DNA from: Cunninghamia lanceolata
Taxonomy: Eukaryota > Streptophyta > Pinopsida > Cupressales > Cupressaceae
Reading direction: 5' to 3'
Length of the DNA stretch: 64,000 nt
NCBI GenBank assembly: GCA_027924645.1
Contig: BSBN01000860.1
Coordinates: 2,976,001 to 3,040,000 of the forward strand
Part shown: positions 32,894 through 42,200 of the stretch, one piece after another
Position numbering within the stretch: the first letter of the stretch is position 1
Layout of the letters: the number at the start of each line of letters is the position of its first letter
The notes under the pieces: model-generated
The model's input: only the letters and a program-made list of their open reading frames with translations
Told to the model about the DNA's origin: nothing
Database searches by the model: none
Translations under genes and position numbers: made by a program

Positions 32894-33695
32894 TCCGCAT
32901 CCTGATCTTCAACAACTTTTCAGTTGGCTTCAAGAACACTTAGAACTTTATTGAAGATTCTGCTCTATCAACTAAATCCATGTACAACTTGTAACGTGGA
33001 CCAAAATTTGCACTCACAAATCATCAATCAGGTTGGCTACTATCACTGATCATCACAACTTGTCCAACCAACAACTTCCATACATCCAGAACCAAGATCA
33101 ATTACAAGGTTGGCATGTTCTTCTTCTATCTTCTCTATCAAACTGTTAACCTGATACTCAGATGCTAATAACCTTTGGATCCTTCATCACCAGAGGCCAA
33201 AATTTTGGATTAAGATTATCCTGACAATGCTTATGACTCCCTTAGATCTGCAGTAAACTCTGATTTACCACCGGAGAGATCTGGACCAAGATACCGGACC
33301 CTGTCGCCTACTCTGTTTCTGACTTCCCAGACTTAGATAAATTTTGATTCTAACTTTCGGTATGAACAAATTGTGTTATGCGGATAGGTGGAATAATCTT
33401 AGTTGCCATCAATGACAACACCTGTCGTACGAGGTAGTGTCTCTTGCCAACAGTAACTATGATTCATTTGTGAGGCTAGATTAGGATAATAGCTCCTAGC
33501 ATCTTTTCTCACCATGGTTTTCCCCTTTGGGGTTTTCCATGTATATCTGGTGTTATGTGGTGTTGTGCTTTGTGTTGATCTTTTATACTTCTGTTAATGC
33601 TATAAAGATTAAGTTTTAGTTTGCTCTGGAGGGTTTGAAATTGTTTTGAATATTGATTCACCCCCCCACTCTCAATATTCAGGTGTGTTCAACAA

Positions 33696-33709
33696 TTGGT
33701 ATCAAAGCC
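33696..33709 (+). other. Primer-binding site of the host copia
   Basis: TTGGTATCAAAGCC starts just after the LTR end, an iMet-type PBS with one mismatch in the core. Confidence 0.85.
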
Positions 33710-33751
33710 AAATTCCTTAGAAGGAGCTTAACCGCTTGAGGAAGGTCTAGG

Positions 33752-34609
33752 ATGGCTCATAATGGATCTTTCAAGGCACCTATGTTTGATGGAACAAAGT
33801 ACTCCTTTTGGAAGATAAGGATGGAAAACTATCTATCTTCTATAGGATTTGGTGTTTAGCAATCTGTCAAGGATGGTTACACTACTCCTGCTATTGATCC
33901 TACAGATCCAGATGAGATTAAGTTGTATGATAACAATGCCAAGGCAAAGAATGCTATCATGAGTGGGCTAGCTAATTCAAAACTTATAAAGGTAATAAGT
34001 TGCAATTTTGCTAAGGATGCCTAGGTAAAACTTAGCAGCATTTATGAAGGAGATAGTAAAGTGAAGCAAGCCAAGATGCAAATCTTCAAGAGCAAATTTG
34101 ATACCTTGAAGATGACAGAAGATGAAGACATTACTAGTTATATGCTCTGGGTGGATGAAATAGTTAATGGCATCAGAGGTCTTGGTGGAACTGTGAAAGA
34201 AAATGAGATTGTAAAGAAGGTTATGAGATCTCTCCCTAAATCTTACTGTAATAAGGTTTTTGCTATTGAGGAGACTCAGGATTTGGATCACTATATAGTA
34301 GATCAATTGTTTGGTTCTCTCATAGCCTTTGAAATGAGAGAATTTGACAAAGGTGCTCCAAAGAAGGAAGCAACATTTAAAGTAAGTAAGAAGGTAGAAG
34401 ATGAAACAACTGATCAAGATGGTGACCTTGATGAGGTAGAAGCAAAATTTGTGAGAAAATTGAATAAGGGAACTGGCAAATACAAAGGTAAGTTACCTTT
34501 CAAGTGCTTCAATAGTGGGAAAATTGGTCATTTTGCCTCTAAATGTCCTTTTAAGGAATCAAAGGATAGCCACAAAAGAGAGAAGTCCAAAAGCAGTCTT
34601 TATTCATAG
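33752..34609 (+). pseudogene. Gag of the host copia
   Basis: The ATG at 33752 starts MAHNGSFKAPMFDGTKYSFW, the classic copia Gag N-terminus with Y-x-x-W. Stops fall at conserved Trp positions near 33857 and 34022. From 34061 an open segment of 182 codons includes the UBN2 region (FKSKFDTLKMTEDEDITSYM, VKKVMRSLPKSYCNKVFAIE) and a knuckle CFNSGKIGHFASKC in which the second Cys is Ser, so zinc binding should fail. Confidence 0.88.
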
Positions 34610-35215
34610 AGAACAGATGTTCTTCAAAAGATGAGGATCATGATGATTCAAATGATGAAACACTTTTCATGGCTTTGAAAGTTGGTGACAAAAAGGGTGA
34701 CATTGGAAAATGTAAAAAGCCTGATACCTTGTATGCTGACAAAGATATTGAAAAATCAATGGTTGTGTGGATTGCCTCTCATGCAAGAGAAGAAGCTAAT
34801 GTTTGGGTAATTGACAGTAGTTGATCTAACCACATGACTGGTGACAAGGAGAAGTTCAATAGCCTTAAGAAGTGGAATGATGGAGCTGTCAAGTTTGGTG
34901 GTGATGAGTCAGCACAAATTTGTGGAAAGGGTGCTATAACCATTGATGGAAAGAACAAGACTGGGGATTTCCTCTATGTGGCTGAAGTACAATCTCCTTA
35001 GTGTTATTCAGATGTGTAGTAAAGGATACAATCTTACATTTCATGCCAAAGGTTGTGAGATCAGGAAGGTAGGGTTCGAAAGATTAGTTGCAGAAGGTAT
35101 TAAGACATATGGAGATATCTATCATCTAAAGGCGGTAAATGGAAGAACCTGTTTATTGGCTCAATCTAGTGAGTGTTGGTTGTGGCACAAGTGAATGGGA
35201 TAGATCAACTTTGAT
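34610..35215 (+). pseudogene. Protease and pre-integrase region of the host copia
   Basis: VWVIDSS followed by a stop and SNHMTGDKEKF at about 34785-34860 is the copia protease site; the Gly after Asp-Ser is Ser. 34943-35194 continues with LLSVIQMCSKGYNLTFHAKG and a WLWHK motif, the GAG-pre-integrase HHCC start. Frame changes occur at least twice. Confidence 0.75.
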
Positions 35216-35218
35216 AAT

Positions 35219-36052
35219 ATGCTAAAGATCAGCTCTATTCATGCGGTGAGAGATATGCCTAATATAACCAAGCCTGCAAACACTTTATGCAAGGAATGTC
35301 AAATGGGAAATCAGACAAAGACAAATTTCAAGAGCAAGGAGTACTCTTCTACAATGCCACTAGAGCTGATTCACACTGACCTATGTGTTCCCACAATAAC
35401 AAAAACTCAACAAGGTGAAAGGTATTTCATGTTTCTTATTGATGATTACTCTAGAATGACTTGGGTTACTTTTTTAAGAGAAAAATTAGAAGCCTTTGAT
35501 AAGTTTAGATTTTCAAAGTAATAGCTGAGAATGAAATGAATGCTAAGATCAAATGCTTAAGATCTGATAGAGGAGGTGAGTTTACTTCAAATGAATTTGA
35601 AAAGTTTTGTGAAGATCATGGTATTAGGAGGCATCTGTCTGCTCCTAGGACCCCTCAGCAGAATGGGGTAATGGAGAGGAAAAATAGGACTGTGCAAAAG
35701 ATGGCTAGGGAAATCTTGAAAGATGCAGATCTACCTGATATGTATTGAAAGGAAGTAGTTCACATTGCTATCTACCTGCTTAGCAGAGTACAATTGAGGG
35801 TCAATAGCACTAAGACCCCTTATGAGCTGTGGTATGGAAGACCTCCCATTGTCAGATACTTCAAGATCTTTGGTAGCAAATTCTACATCAAGAGAGATGA
35901 AGAAGACCTTGTAAAGTTTGATTCAAGGTGCGATGAAGGGATCTTTCTTGTTTATTCAACCATGAGCAAGGCCTACAGATGCTACAAAAAGAGATTGCAA
36001 AGAATGATTGAAAGCACAAATGTTAAGGTAGATGAAAATTTGTATTAGATCT
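35219..36052 (+). pseudogene. Integrase of the host copia
   Basis: CKECQMGNQTK carries the zinc-binding Cys pair. The core has Asp in LELIHTDLCVPT, Asp in IKCLRSDRGGEFTSNEF and Glu in PRTPQQNGVMERKNRTVQKM. The C-terminal NSTKTPYELWYGRPPIVRYF follows. A stop after FRFSK, and another at a Trp position near 35746, split it into three open pieces. The sequence runs into the nested element at 36053. Confidence 0.88.
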
Positions 36053-36616
36053 TGTTAGGAATTGTATGCAGAAGATATCAATAAATGCAAATAAAGATTA
36101 AATAGAGGAATGAAAATACACAAAAATAATAACAATGAGAGACAAGTTTTAACGTGGTTCACCCAAACTCAGGCTACATCCACCAATAGAGAGTCCAATA
36201 TTATTATCCAGTAAATTAAACCAATTACAACCAACAATCCTTGCAACTGAATATCGCTGCAAAATGCTACAATACAATATCAATAGAAACCCTAACCCGT
36301 AGTTGTTTTTATCAAGCCTTATGTCGGTTACAAAATAGGGTTTTTTTATGTCAGCCAATAGAAAAATAACTCCCGACGCCTTTATAAAATAATAAAAATC
36401 ATTTGAGGTTTCGGGGGTGCTTCCCCTTGACCCCGCCCTGTATCGCAACAAGGAGCATGCTAGGGGCATTGCTCCTGGACCCCGCAAGGGGCGCTGCCCC
36501 TTGACCCTGTCTTGGGGGCTTTGCCCCCAAACCCTTGTTAAATAATTTGGGGGGAAACCGCACTAATAAAAGTGGGGAAAATTTAACCTCTGAGTCTGAT
36601 TAGGCTCCATATAACA
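36053..36616 (-). repeat. 3' LTR (left copy) of the nested copia, 564 bp
   Basis: Minus-strand ends TGTTATATGG...CCTAACA. It has a TATAAA at 36381-36386 and a block of GC-rich short palindromes at 36413-36535. The bases beside it at 36617-36640 (CCAAGTGGAAGATTG on the minus strand) are the likely polypurine tract. Confidence 0.93.
36413..36535. repeat. Iterated GC-rich hairpin modules in the copia LTR
   Basis: Four modules of the form GGGGC-NNN-GCCCC-TTGACCC, including AAGGGGC-GCT-GCCCCTT (36486-36502) and TGGGGGC-TTT-GCCCCCA (36513-36529), each a perfect 7-bp stem with a 3-base loop. A shorter form is at about 41103-41220 in the other LTR. It stands out strongly from A/T-rich surroundings. 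Confidence 0.85.
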
Positions 36617-36639
36617 ACAATCTTCCACTTGGAGACTGA

Positions 36640-37236
36640 TCATAACACCGATGACCCTGTAGCTCCCACTAGAAATAAGCACCATGGACCTTGTTGTTCT
36701 GATTTTTTATTTTCAGTCTTGAAAACCAACTGAAGCTGAAGAGGAGCTTAGATTCTCCCTTGTCACTGCCTTTGTAAACATATCCGTTGGATTTGCATCT
36801 ATGTGTATCTTTTCTAGCCTTAATTGTCCATCACCCAACACCGATCGAATGAAGTGATACCTCAACTATATGTGTTTGGTCTTTGAATGCAAGGCATAAT
36901 TCTTTGCAAGATTATGGCACTCTAGCTGTCCATAAACAAATAACTATTAGCCTATTGTTTGCCCAATTGTTCCATGAAAGATTGTAGCCATATCATCTCC
37001 TTGCTTGCCTCCATTGCAGCTACATACTCTGCCTTCATGGTGGATAAAGCAACCACCTTTTGCAACCGTGAGATCCAACTCATTGTTGTCCCACCTACAG
37101 TAAAGACATAACCTGTAGTACTTCATCAGGTATCAATATCCCCTACCAAATCTAAGTCTACATAACCTGCGAAATCAGTATTAGAGCCCCCAAAACATAA
37201 GTGTTTATTGGATGTACCTCTCAAATATCTGAGAAT
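36640..37236 (-). pseudogene. RNase H of the nested copia
   Basis: The frame downstream of RT shows STTGYVFTVGGTTMSWISRL, then QKVVALSTMKAEYVAAMEAS with the RNase H Glu, and KEMIWLQSFMEQLG, interrupted by many stops. Expected length and place for a copia RNase H. Confidence 0.8.
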
Positions 37237-38292
37237 CTATTTTACCACATTCCAATGCTCCAATCTGGGATTACTCATATACCTGCTTATAACTCCTACA
37301 GCATGTGCAATATTCAGTCTCATGCATACCATGGCATACATTAAACTTCCTACAGTTGAAGCATATGGTACCTTGGACATTTTGTCTTCCTCCTCTTGTA
37401 TCTTTGGACACATCTCCTTAGTCAATTTCAAATGACTAGGCAAAGGTGTGCTAATAGATTTTGCATTCTCCATATGGAATCTTTGCAACACCTTTTCAAC
37501 ATAATCAGTTTGAGATAGAGTCAATTTCCTATTCTTCCTGTCTCTACAAATTTTCATACCAAGGATTTGTTTTGTTGCCCCCAAATCCTTCATAGAAAAT
37601 GATTGTGCTAATTGTTGTTTTAACTCTCTTATGTGATCCATGTTCGACCTTGTTACAAGCATGTCATCAACATATAAACATAAAATAATGTAACAGTCAT
37701 TATCCAACCTCTTAAAATAAACACAATGGTTAGAAGTACACCGACTGTAGCCTTGCTCAACCATAAAACTATCAAATTTCAAGTACCATTGCCGAGATGC
37801 ATGTTTCAAGCCATATAAGCTCTTCTTCAATCTGCACACTAGTTTCTCCTTACCTTTGACCTCAAATCTTTGGGGCTGTTCCATGTATATCTCCTCTAAA
37901 TCACCATGGAGAAAGGCAGTTTTCACATCTAGCTGTTCCAAATGCAAATCTTGAGTAGCCACAATACTTAAAACGGTATGAATAGAAGTCATCTTAACAA
38001 CCAGAGAAAAAATCTCATCAAAATCAATGCCCTTTTTCTGTGCAAATCTTTTTACAACTAACCTGGCTTTAAATATTTTCTTACCTCCATCTTCCTCTTT
38101 CAACCTATAAACCCATTTGTTTAGTAAAGCCTTTTTACCTGCAGGCAACTTACATAATTCCCAAGTCTGATTTTTCAACAAGGAGTCCATTTCTTCTTTC
38201 ATTGCAAGCTCCCACTGAACCTTTGTATCCACCTGCATAGCTTCATCATACCCTTCTGGTTCACCAGCATCTGTTAACAAAATACAATACAA
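37237..38292 (-). CDS. Reverse transcriptase segment of the nested copia (351-aa open frame)
   Basis: The longest well-conserved open frame of the nested element. WELAMKEEMDSLLKNQTWEL (residues 27-46) opens the RVT_2 domain. LDVKTAFLHGDLEE (121-134) holds the first catalytic Asp, KKSLYGLKHASRQWY lies at 156-170 and YVDDM is at 207-211. LTLSQTDYVEKVLQRF and YASTVGSLMYAM near the C-terminus lead into RNase H. The first Met is probably not a true start, since the protein was part of a Gag-Pol polyprotein. Some family residues differ (KRFAQKKG where KGYAQ-like is usual), so activity is doubtful even though the frame is open. Confidence 0.85.
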   Translation of the reverse strand: MYCILLTDAGEPEGYDEAMQVDTKVQWELAMKEEMDSLLKNQTWELCKLPAGKKALLNKWVYRLKEEDGGKKIFKARLVVKRFAQKKGIDFDEIFSLVVKMTSIHTVLSIVATQDLHLEQLDVKTAFLHGDLEEIYMEQPQRFEVKGKEKLVCRLKKSLYGLKHASRQWYLKFDSFMVEQGYSRCTSNHCVYFKRLDNDCYIILCLYVDDMLVTRSNMDHIRELKQQLAQSFSMKDLGATKQILGMKICRDRKNRKLTLSQTDYVEKVLQRFHMENAKSISTPLPSHLKLTKEMCPKIQEEEDKMSKVPYASTVGSLMYAMVCMRLNIAHAVGVISRYMSNPRLEHWNVVK

Positions 38293-38592
38293 AGAGGGAG
38301 AAAACCTTTCAGGAGATCTACTTAGCCTTGTTGACTATTTAACATTCTATGGAGTTTGTGGTATTTCTTGTTACTGTTGTGGAGTATGAGGAACCACTGA
38401 AACATCATTATCTAGAGTATCATCCAGCACCACATAATCCTTTTATTTTTTCTCATGCTGTTGCAACTGATCTTTGTACAACACCTTCTCATTGAATACA
38501 ACATCCCTACTGCTCATAATTTTTAGATTTTCAACATCCCAAAGCCTATAACCAAATTCATCAATGTCATATCCAACGAAGATACACTTTTT

Positions 38593-39482
38593 TTATTTTG
38601 CATCCAGCTTGGTTCTATTTTTAGAATCTATATGTGCAAATGCTTCACGTCTGAAAGTTTTGAGAAAAAAATAACTCACCTTCTTACCTGTCCATGCTTC
38701 CTCTAGAATACCACAGCCCAAAGGAACTGAAGGACCTCTATTAATTAAATATACAACGGTATTGACAGCCTCTGCCCACATGTTTAAATGCAGCCCAACA
38801 TTCAATCTCATGCTCCTTGCACGCTCCATTATTGTCCTGTTCATGCGCTCAGCCACTCCATTCTCCTGTGGAGTTCCTCGAACCATTTTCTGCCTACGAA
38901 TTCCATTAAAGGAATAATAGTCCTCAAATTCTTTGCTGCAATACTCACCACCATTATCAGATCTGAGATAGTTTAATCTTTTACCTGTCTCATTCTCAAC
39001 CAAGCTTCTCCATTTCTTAAATGTTTCAAATACAGCATATTTCTGCCTAAGGAAATAAATCCAAACCTTCCTAGTTGCATCATCTATGATTGTAACATAA
39101 GACTAAGAACCACCGAGAGAAGATACCTGAGCCGGTCCCCATACATCTGTATGCACAAGCTCCAACTTTTCATCTTTCTTTTGCTTCCCATCCTTGAGAA
39201 AACTCTCTTTTGTTTTCCATACACATAACTTTCACAAAAATCCATATTAATACATTTCAGACCTAGTAAAACTTTCTTAGAATGAAGTACCTTCATACCT
39301 TTTTCACTCATATGCCTAAGTCTGTTATGCCACAATGTTGTCTCAGAACCTATAGCAAGTGTTTCAGTCTCTTCCTGCGAACCCGTAGCAATTGTTCCTG
39401 AATCTGTTTGATTTTTCTCTGCAACAACTAAAGTAAAAGGAATAGTATGACCTGTACAAAGATATAAGGTGCCTACTTTCAC
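38593..39482 (-). pseudogene. GAG-pre-integrase and integrase of the nested copia
   Basis: 39482-39084 contains LWHNRLRHMSEKGMKVLHSK, the HHCC start (the usual Gly before His is Arg), then CINMDFCESYVYGKQKR with one zinc Cys changed. After a frameshift, 39003-38593 has Asp in LNYLRSDNGGEYCSKEF and Glu in GTPQENGVAERMNRTIMERA, then LNMWAEAVNTVVYLINRGPS. The section with the first catalytic Asp falls in the gap between the frames. Confidence 0.87.
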
Positions 39483-39917
39483 ACCTTTTGCTACTATTAA
39501 GGCACCTCTTGAAACCTTCCAATTTTTATCACTAAAAGTAACTATGCAACCTTCATTAGCTAGCTGCCCTGCTGAAATTAAATTCTTGCTTAGCCTTGGA
39601 ACATGCCTTACCTCTTGTAGTAGCCAATGATTCCCATTCTACAACTTAATCTTGATTCTTCCCTTTTCAACAATCTAACAAGGTTCGTTATCTCCCAAAT
39701 AAACCAACCCAAAATCCCCTTAGACATAATCAAGAAAATAACTTCTATGGGACATAGCATGAAATGAGGCCCTTGAATCTAAAACCCATGAATCATCAAC
39801 ATTATCTAAGGAAAGAATCAAAGCATCATCTTTAGATTTATTACTTACCACATTTGCCTTCTTATTGCCTTCTTGTTTGTCTCCTTTATTCTTCTGAGAC
39901 CAACAATCTTTCTTCAA
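39483..39917 (-). pseudogene. Gag knuckle and protease of the nested copia
   Basis: A CCHC knuckle YCGKPGHLKKDCW at about 39900-39945 precedes a Lys/Asn-rich linker. DDSWVLDSRASFHAMSHRSY at about 39745-39800 is the protease site with the active-site Gly replaced by Arg. LISAGQLANEGC further on is the protease C-terminal signature. A stop follows YFLDYV. Confidence 0.8.
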
Positions 39918-40657
39918 ATGACCTGGTTTCCCACAGTACTAGCAATCCTTCTATCCTCTGGATTGGGACCTCTTGTCCTTTGATTTTCCTCATGACATCC
40001 CATGACCTCCAGAAACTTTTCCTCTCTCCTTTGATCTACCCCTACTTTCTATATTCAAAACACTACCTGATGTGGACCCTCCTGATATTTTCTATTGCAT
40101 TTCCTCGCTAAGGATAACACCAACAACATCATCAAATTTCAAAGTATTTGAACCAGAGACATAGTTACTTATAGCCATTACCAAGCTATTCCAACTTTCT
40201 GGCAAAGAACATAAAACCAAGAGAGCCCTCAGCTCTTCATCAAATTTCACTTTTACAGAAGTTAAATGACTGATAATCATATTAAACTCATCTAAATGAT
40301 CTGTCACAGATCCACCTTCAATCATTTTTAGATTAAACAAATGCTTCATGAGAAATACCTTATTTGAGGCTGAGGGTTTTTCATACAATTTAGCCAAAGC
40401 TTTCATTAGTTCATCTATGTCTTTGCTTCTATTATATTGAACGCCACAGATGGTGCCAGGCACAACCTAATGGTTCCCAGTGCCTTTATGTCTAGAAGAT
40501 TCCAATCCTCATTAGTCATTGCTGCCAATTTCTTAGCTATTCCTTCCAACGGCCTCCATAAATCCTTCTGATAGAGATAATCCTCCATCTGCATATTCTA
40601 TATTTGATAGTTCTACCCATTGAATTTATCTACCTACAATTTACCCTCGTCCACCAT
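39918..40657 (-). pseudogene. Gag N-terminal part of the nested copia
   Basis: The ATG at 40657-40655 starts MVDEGKL; stops occur at codons 8, 15 and 20. Then NMQMEDYLYQKDLWRPLEG and a UBN2 region follow: 40463-40092 is open with [20 protein letters not shown] and [21 protein letters not shown] Ser/Gly/Arg-rich region leads to the knuckle. Confidence 0.83.
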
Positions 40658-40725
40658 TGCTCCCACTTAACTGTGAGACTCCCACTCAACCGTGAGACCT
40701 TCCTGCAAACGATAATTGAACACAA

Positions 40726-40740
40726 CCCGCTCTGATACCA
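40726..40740 (-). other. Primer-binding site of the nested copia
   Basis: TGGTATCAGAGCGGG on the minus strand, a perfect iMet-type site two bases from the 5' LTR. Confidence 0.93.
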
Positions 40741-40742
40741 CT

Positions 40743-41296
40743 TGTTAGGAATTGTATGCAGAAGATATCAATTAAATGCAAATAAAGATTAAACAGAGGA
40801 ATGAAAATACACAGAAATAATAACAACGAGAGACAAGTTTTAATGTGGTTCACCCAAACTCGGGCTACATCCACCAACAGAGAGTCCAATATTATTATCT
40901 AGCAAATCAAACTGATTACAACTAGCAATCCTTGCAACTCAATACCGAGCTGCAAAATGCTACAATACAATATCAATGGAAACCCTAACCCTTAGTTATT
41001 TTTATCAAGCCTTATGTTGGTTACAAAATAGGGTTTTTTTTATGTCGGCCAATAGAAAAAATAACTCCTGATGCCTTTATAAAATAATAAAAATTATTTG
41101 AGGTTTCAGGGGCGCTGCCCCTTGACCCCGCCCTGTATTGCGATAAGGAGCGCGACAAGGAGCATGCCAGGGGCACTGCCCATGGACCCCACAAGGGGCA
41201 CTACCCCCAAACCCTCGTTAAATAATTTGGGGGGAAACTGCGCTGATAAAAGTGGGGAAAATTTAACCTCTGAGTCTGATTAGGCTCCATATAACA
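40743..41296 (-). repeat. 5' LTR (right copy) of the nested copia, 554 bp
   Basis: Pair of 36053-36616, with TATAAA at 41076-41081 (minus). Differences are mostly single-base transitions plus small indels in the GC-rich hairpin block. Confidence 0.93.
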
Positions 41297-41304
41297 AAAA
41301 ATCT

Positions 41305-42200
41305 CACAAGAACCAGAGGTTTGTGGATTTGATATACCTCCCTGCATTGAAGAAGAAGAAGAAGAGGAGATAGAAGAGAAGGAACAAGAATCAGAGTAGA
41401 TCCCTAAGACTCCAGAAAAGTATGTTCAGAGGAACCATCCAATAAATTAGATCATTGGGGATAAGAATGAAGGAGTATAGACCATGAGAAGGCTTGCAAA
41501 AGCATGTGAGCAAGTGAATTTGTGATTATTGTCAAAGGTAGAGCCCAAAACCTTTCCTGATACTAGCAAAGATGATGGATGGTTGAAGGCAATGGAAGAA
41601 GAATTGAATCAGATAGAAAAGAATCAGACATGGGAATTGGTTCCCAAACCAGCTGATAAGAATGTTATAGAAACAAAGTGGATGTTCCAGAACAAGCTGA
41701 ATGAAGATGGTGAAGTTGTAAAGAACAAAGAAAGATTGGTGTGTAAGGGTTATTCACAAGTTGAAGGTATTGATTTTGAGGAGACTTTTGTTCCGATAGC
41801 TAGAATGGAGGCAATTAGGATGTTTCTTGCATTGGCTGCTCAAATAAATTCAAGATCTATCAAATGGATGTCAAGCCAACATTCTTGAATGGTGATTTAG
41901 AGGAAGAGGTCTACATTGAGAAACCAAATGGCTTCCAACTATTAGAAGATCTGGACATGGTGTGCAAACTCAAGAAAGCTTTGTATGGACTCAAGCAATC
42001 TCCTAGAGCTTGGTATGCTTGGTTGGATAAGTACTTACTTCAACAAAGTTTCAAGAAAGGTACCACAGATAGTAATCTTTGCATTAAGGAAGAGGGAGAC
42101 AAGAATTTGATAACATCAATATGGAGGAAGGTAACTCAAGCAAAGAAACAACAACATAGACATGTGTTGATGATCTCCTAATTGTCAAACGTAATATGAA
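41305..42200 (+). pseudogene. Reverse transcriptase N-terminal part of the host copia (resumed after the nested insert)
   Basis: Begins with an acidic EEEEEEIEEKEQE stretch upstream of RT. 41529-41888 holds [20 protein letters not shown] and [20 protein letters not shown]. After a frameshift, 41864-42181 holds [20 protein letters not shown] (the usual Ala before Phe is Pro-Thr here) and [23 protein letters not shown] motif near 42160 in a third frame stands for the catalytic YVDD. The element ends within about 30 bases of it. Confidence 0.87.

Larger units (their letters stand above)
31998..33263 (+). repeat. 633-bp tandem duplication, two near-identical units
   Basis: Unit 1 is 31998-32630 and unit 2 is 32631-33263. 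By eye they differ at only about two positions (CTCTACCC/CTCTGCCC and GGATTTAG/GGATTAAG). The junction shares TTAC microhomology. Each unit includes a TATATATA box. Confidence 0.93.
31747..33694 (+). repeat. 5' LTR of the host copia, enlarged by a 633-bp tandem duplication (1948 bp)
   Basis: Starts TGTTGGAATTGGTCTAGACA and ends TGTTCAACA before the PBS. It includes a conserved CCCCTTTGGGGTTTTCC hairpin-like block near 33520. Without the duplication it would be about 1315 bp. No 3' LTR exists in the window for comparison. Confidence 0.82.
36053..41296 (-). mobile_element. Nested Ty1/copia retrotransposon inside the host copia
   Basis: LTRs 36053-36616 and 40743-41296. On the minus strand the order is LTR, perfect iMet PBS, Gag, protease, integrase, RT, RNase H, LTR. 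ATCT lies at both junctions (36049-36052 and 41301-41304), compatible with a short TSD, but A residues between the LTR end and the right copy leave the exact boundary uncertain. Joining the flanks restores the order integrase to RT of the host copia. The RT segment is open for 351 codons; Gag, protease, integrase and RNase H are broken. Confidence 0.93.
31747..42200 (+). mobile_element. Ty1/copia retrotransposon, interrupted by a second copia and truncated within RT
   Basis: A 5' LTR (31747-33694) with an iMet PBS is followed by Gag, protease and integrase up to 36052. The frame then resumes at about 41305 with RT, ending near 42200 just after a VDD motif. The RT C-terminus, RNase H and 3' LTR are missing, so the total element size and TSD are unknown. 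The insert 36053-41296 is another copia in the opposite orientation. Integrase before RT defines Ty1/copia. All coding blocks carry stops. Confidence 0.88.
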
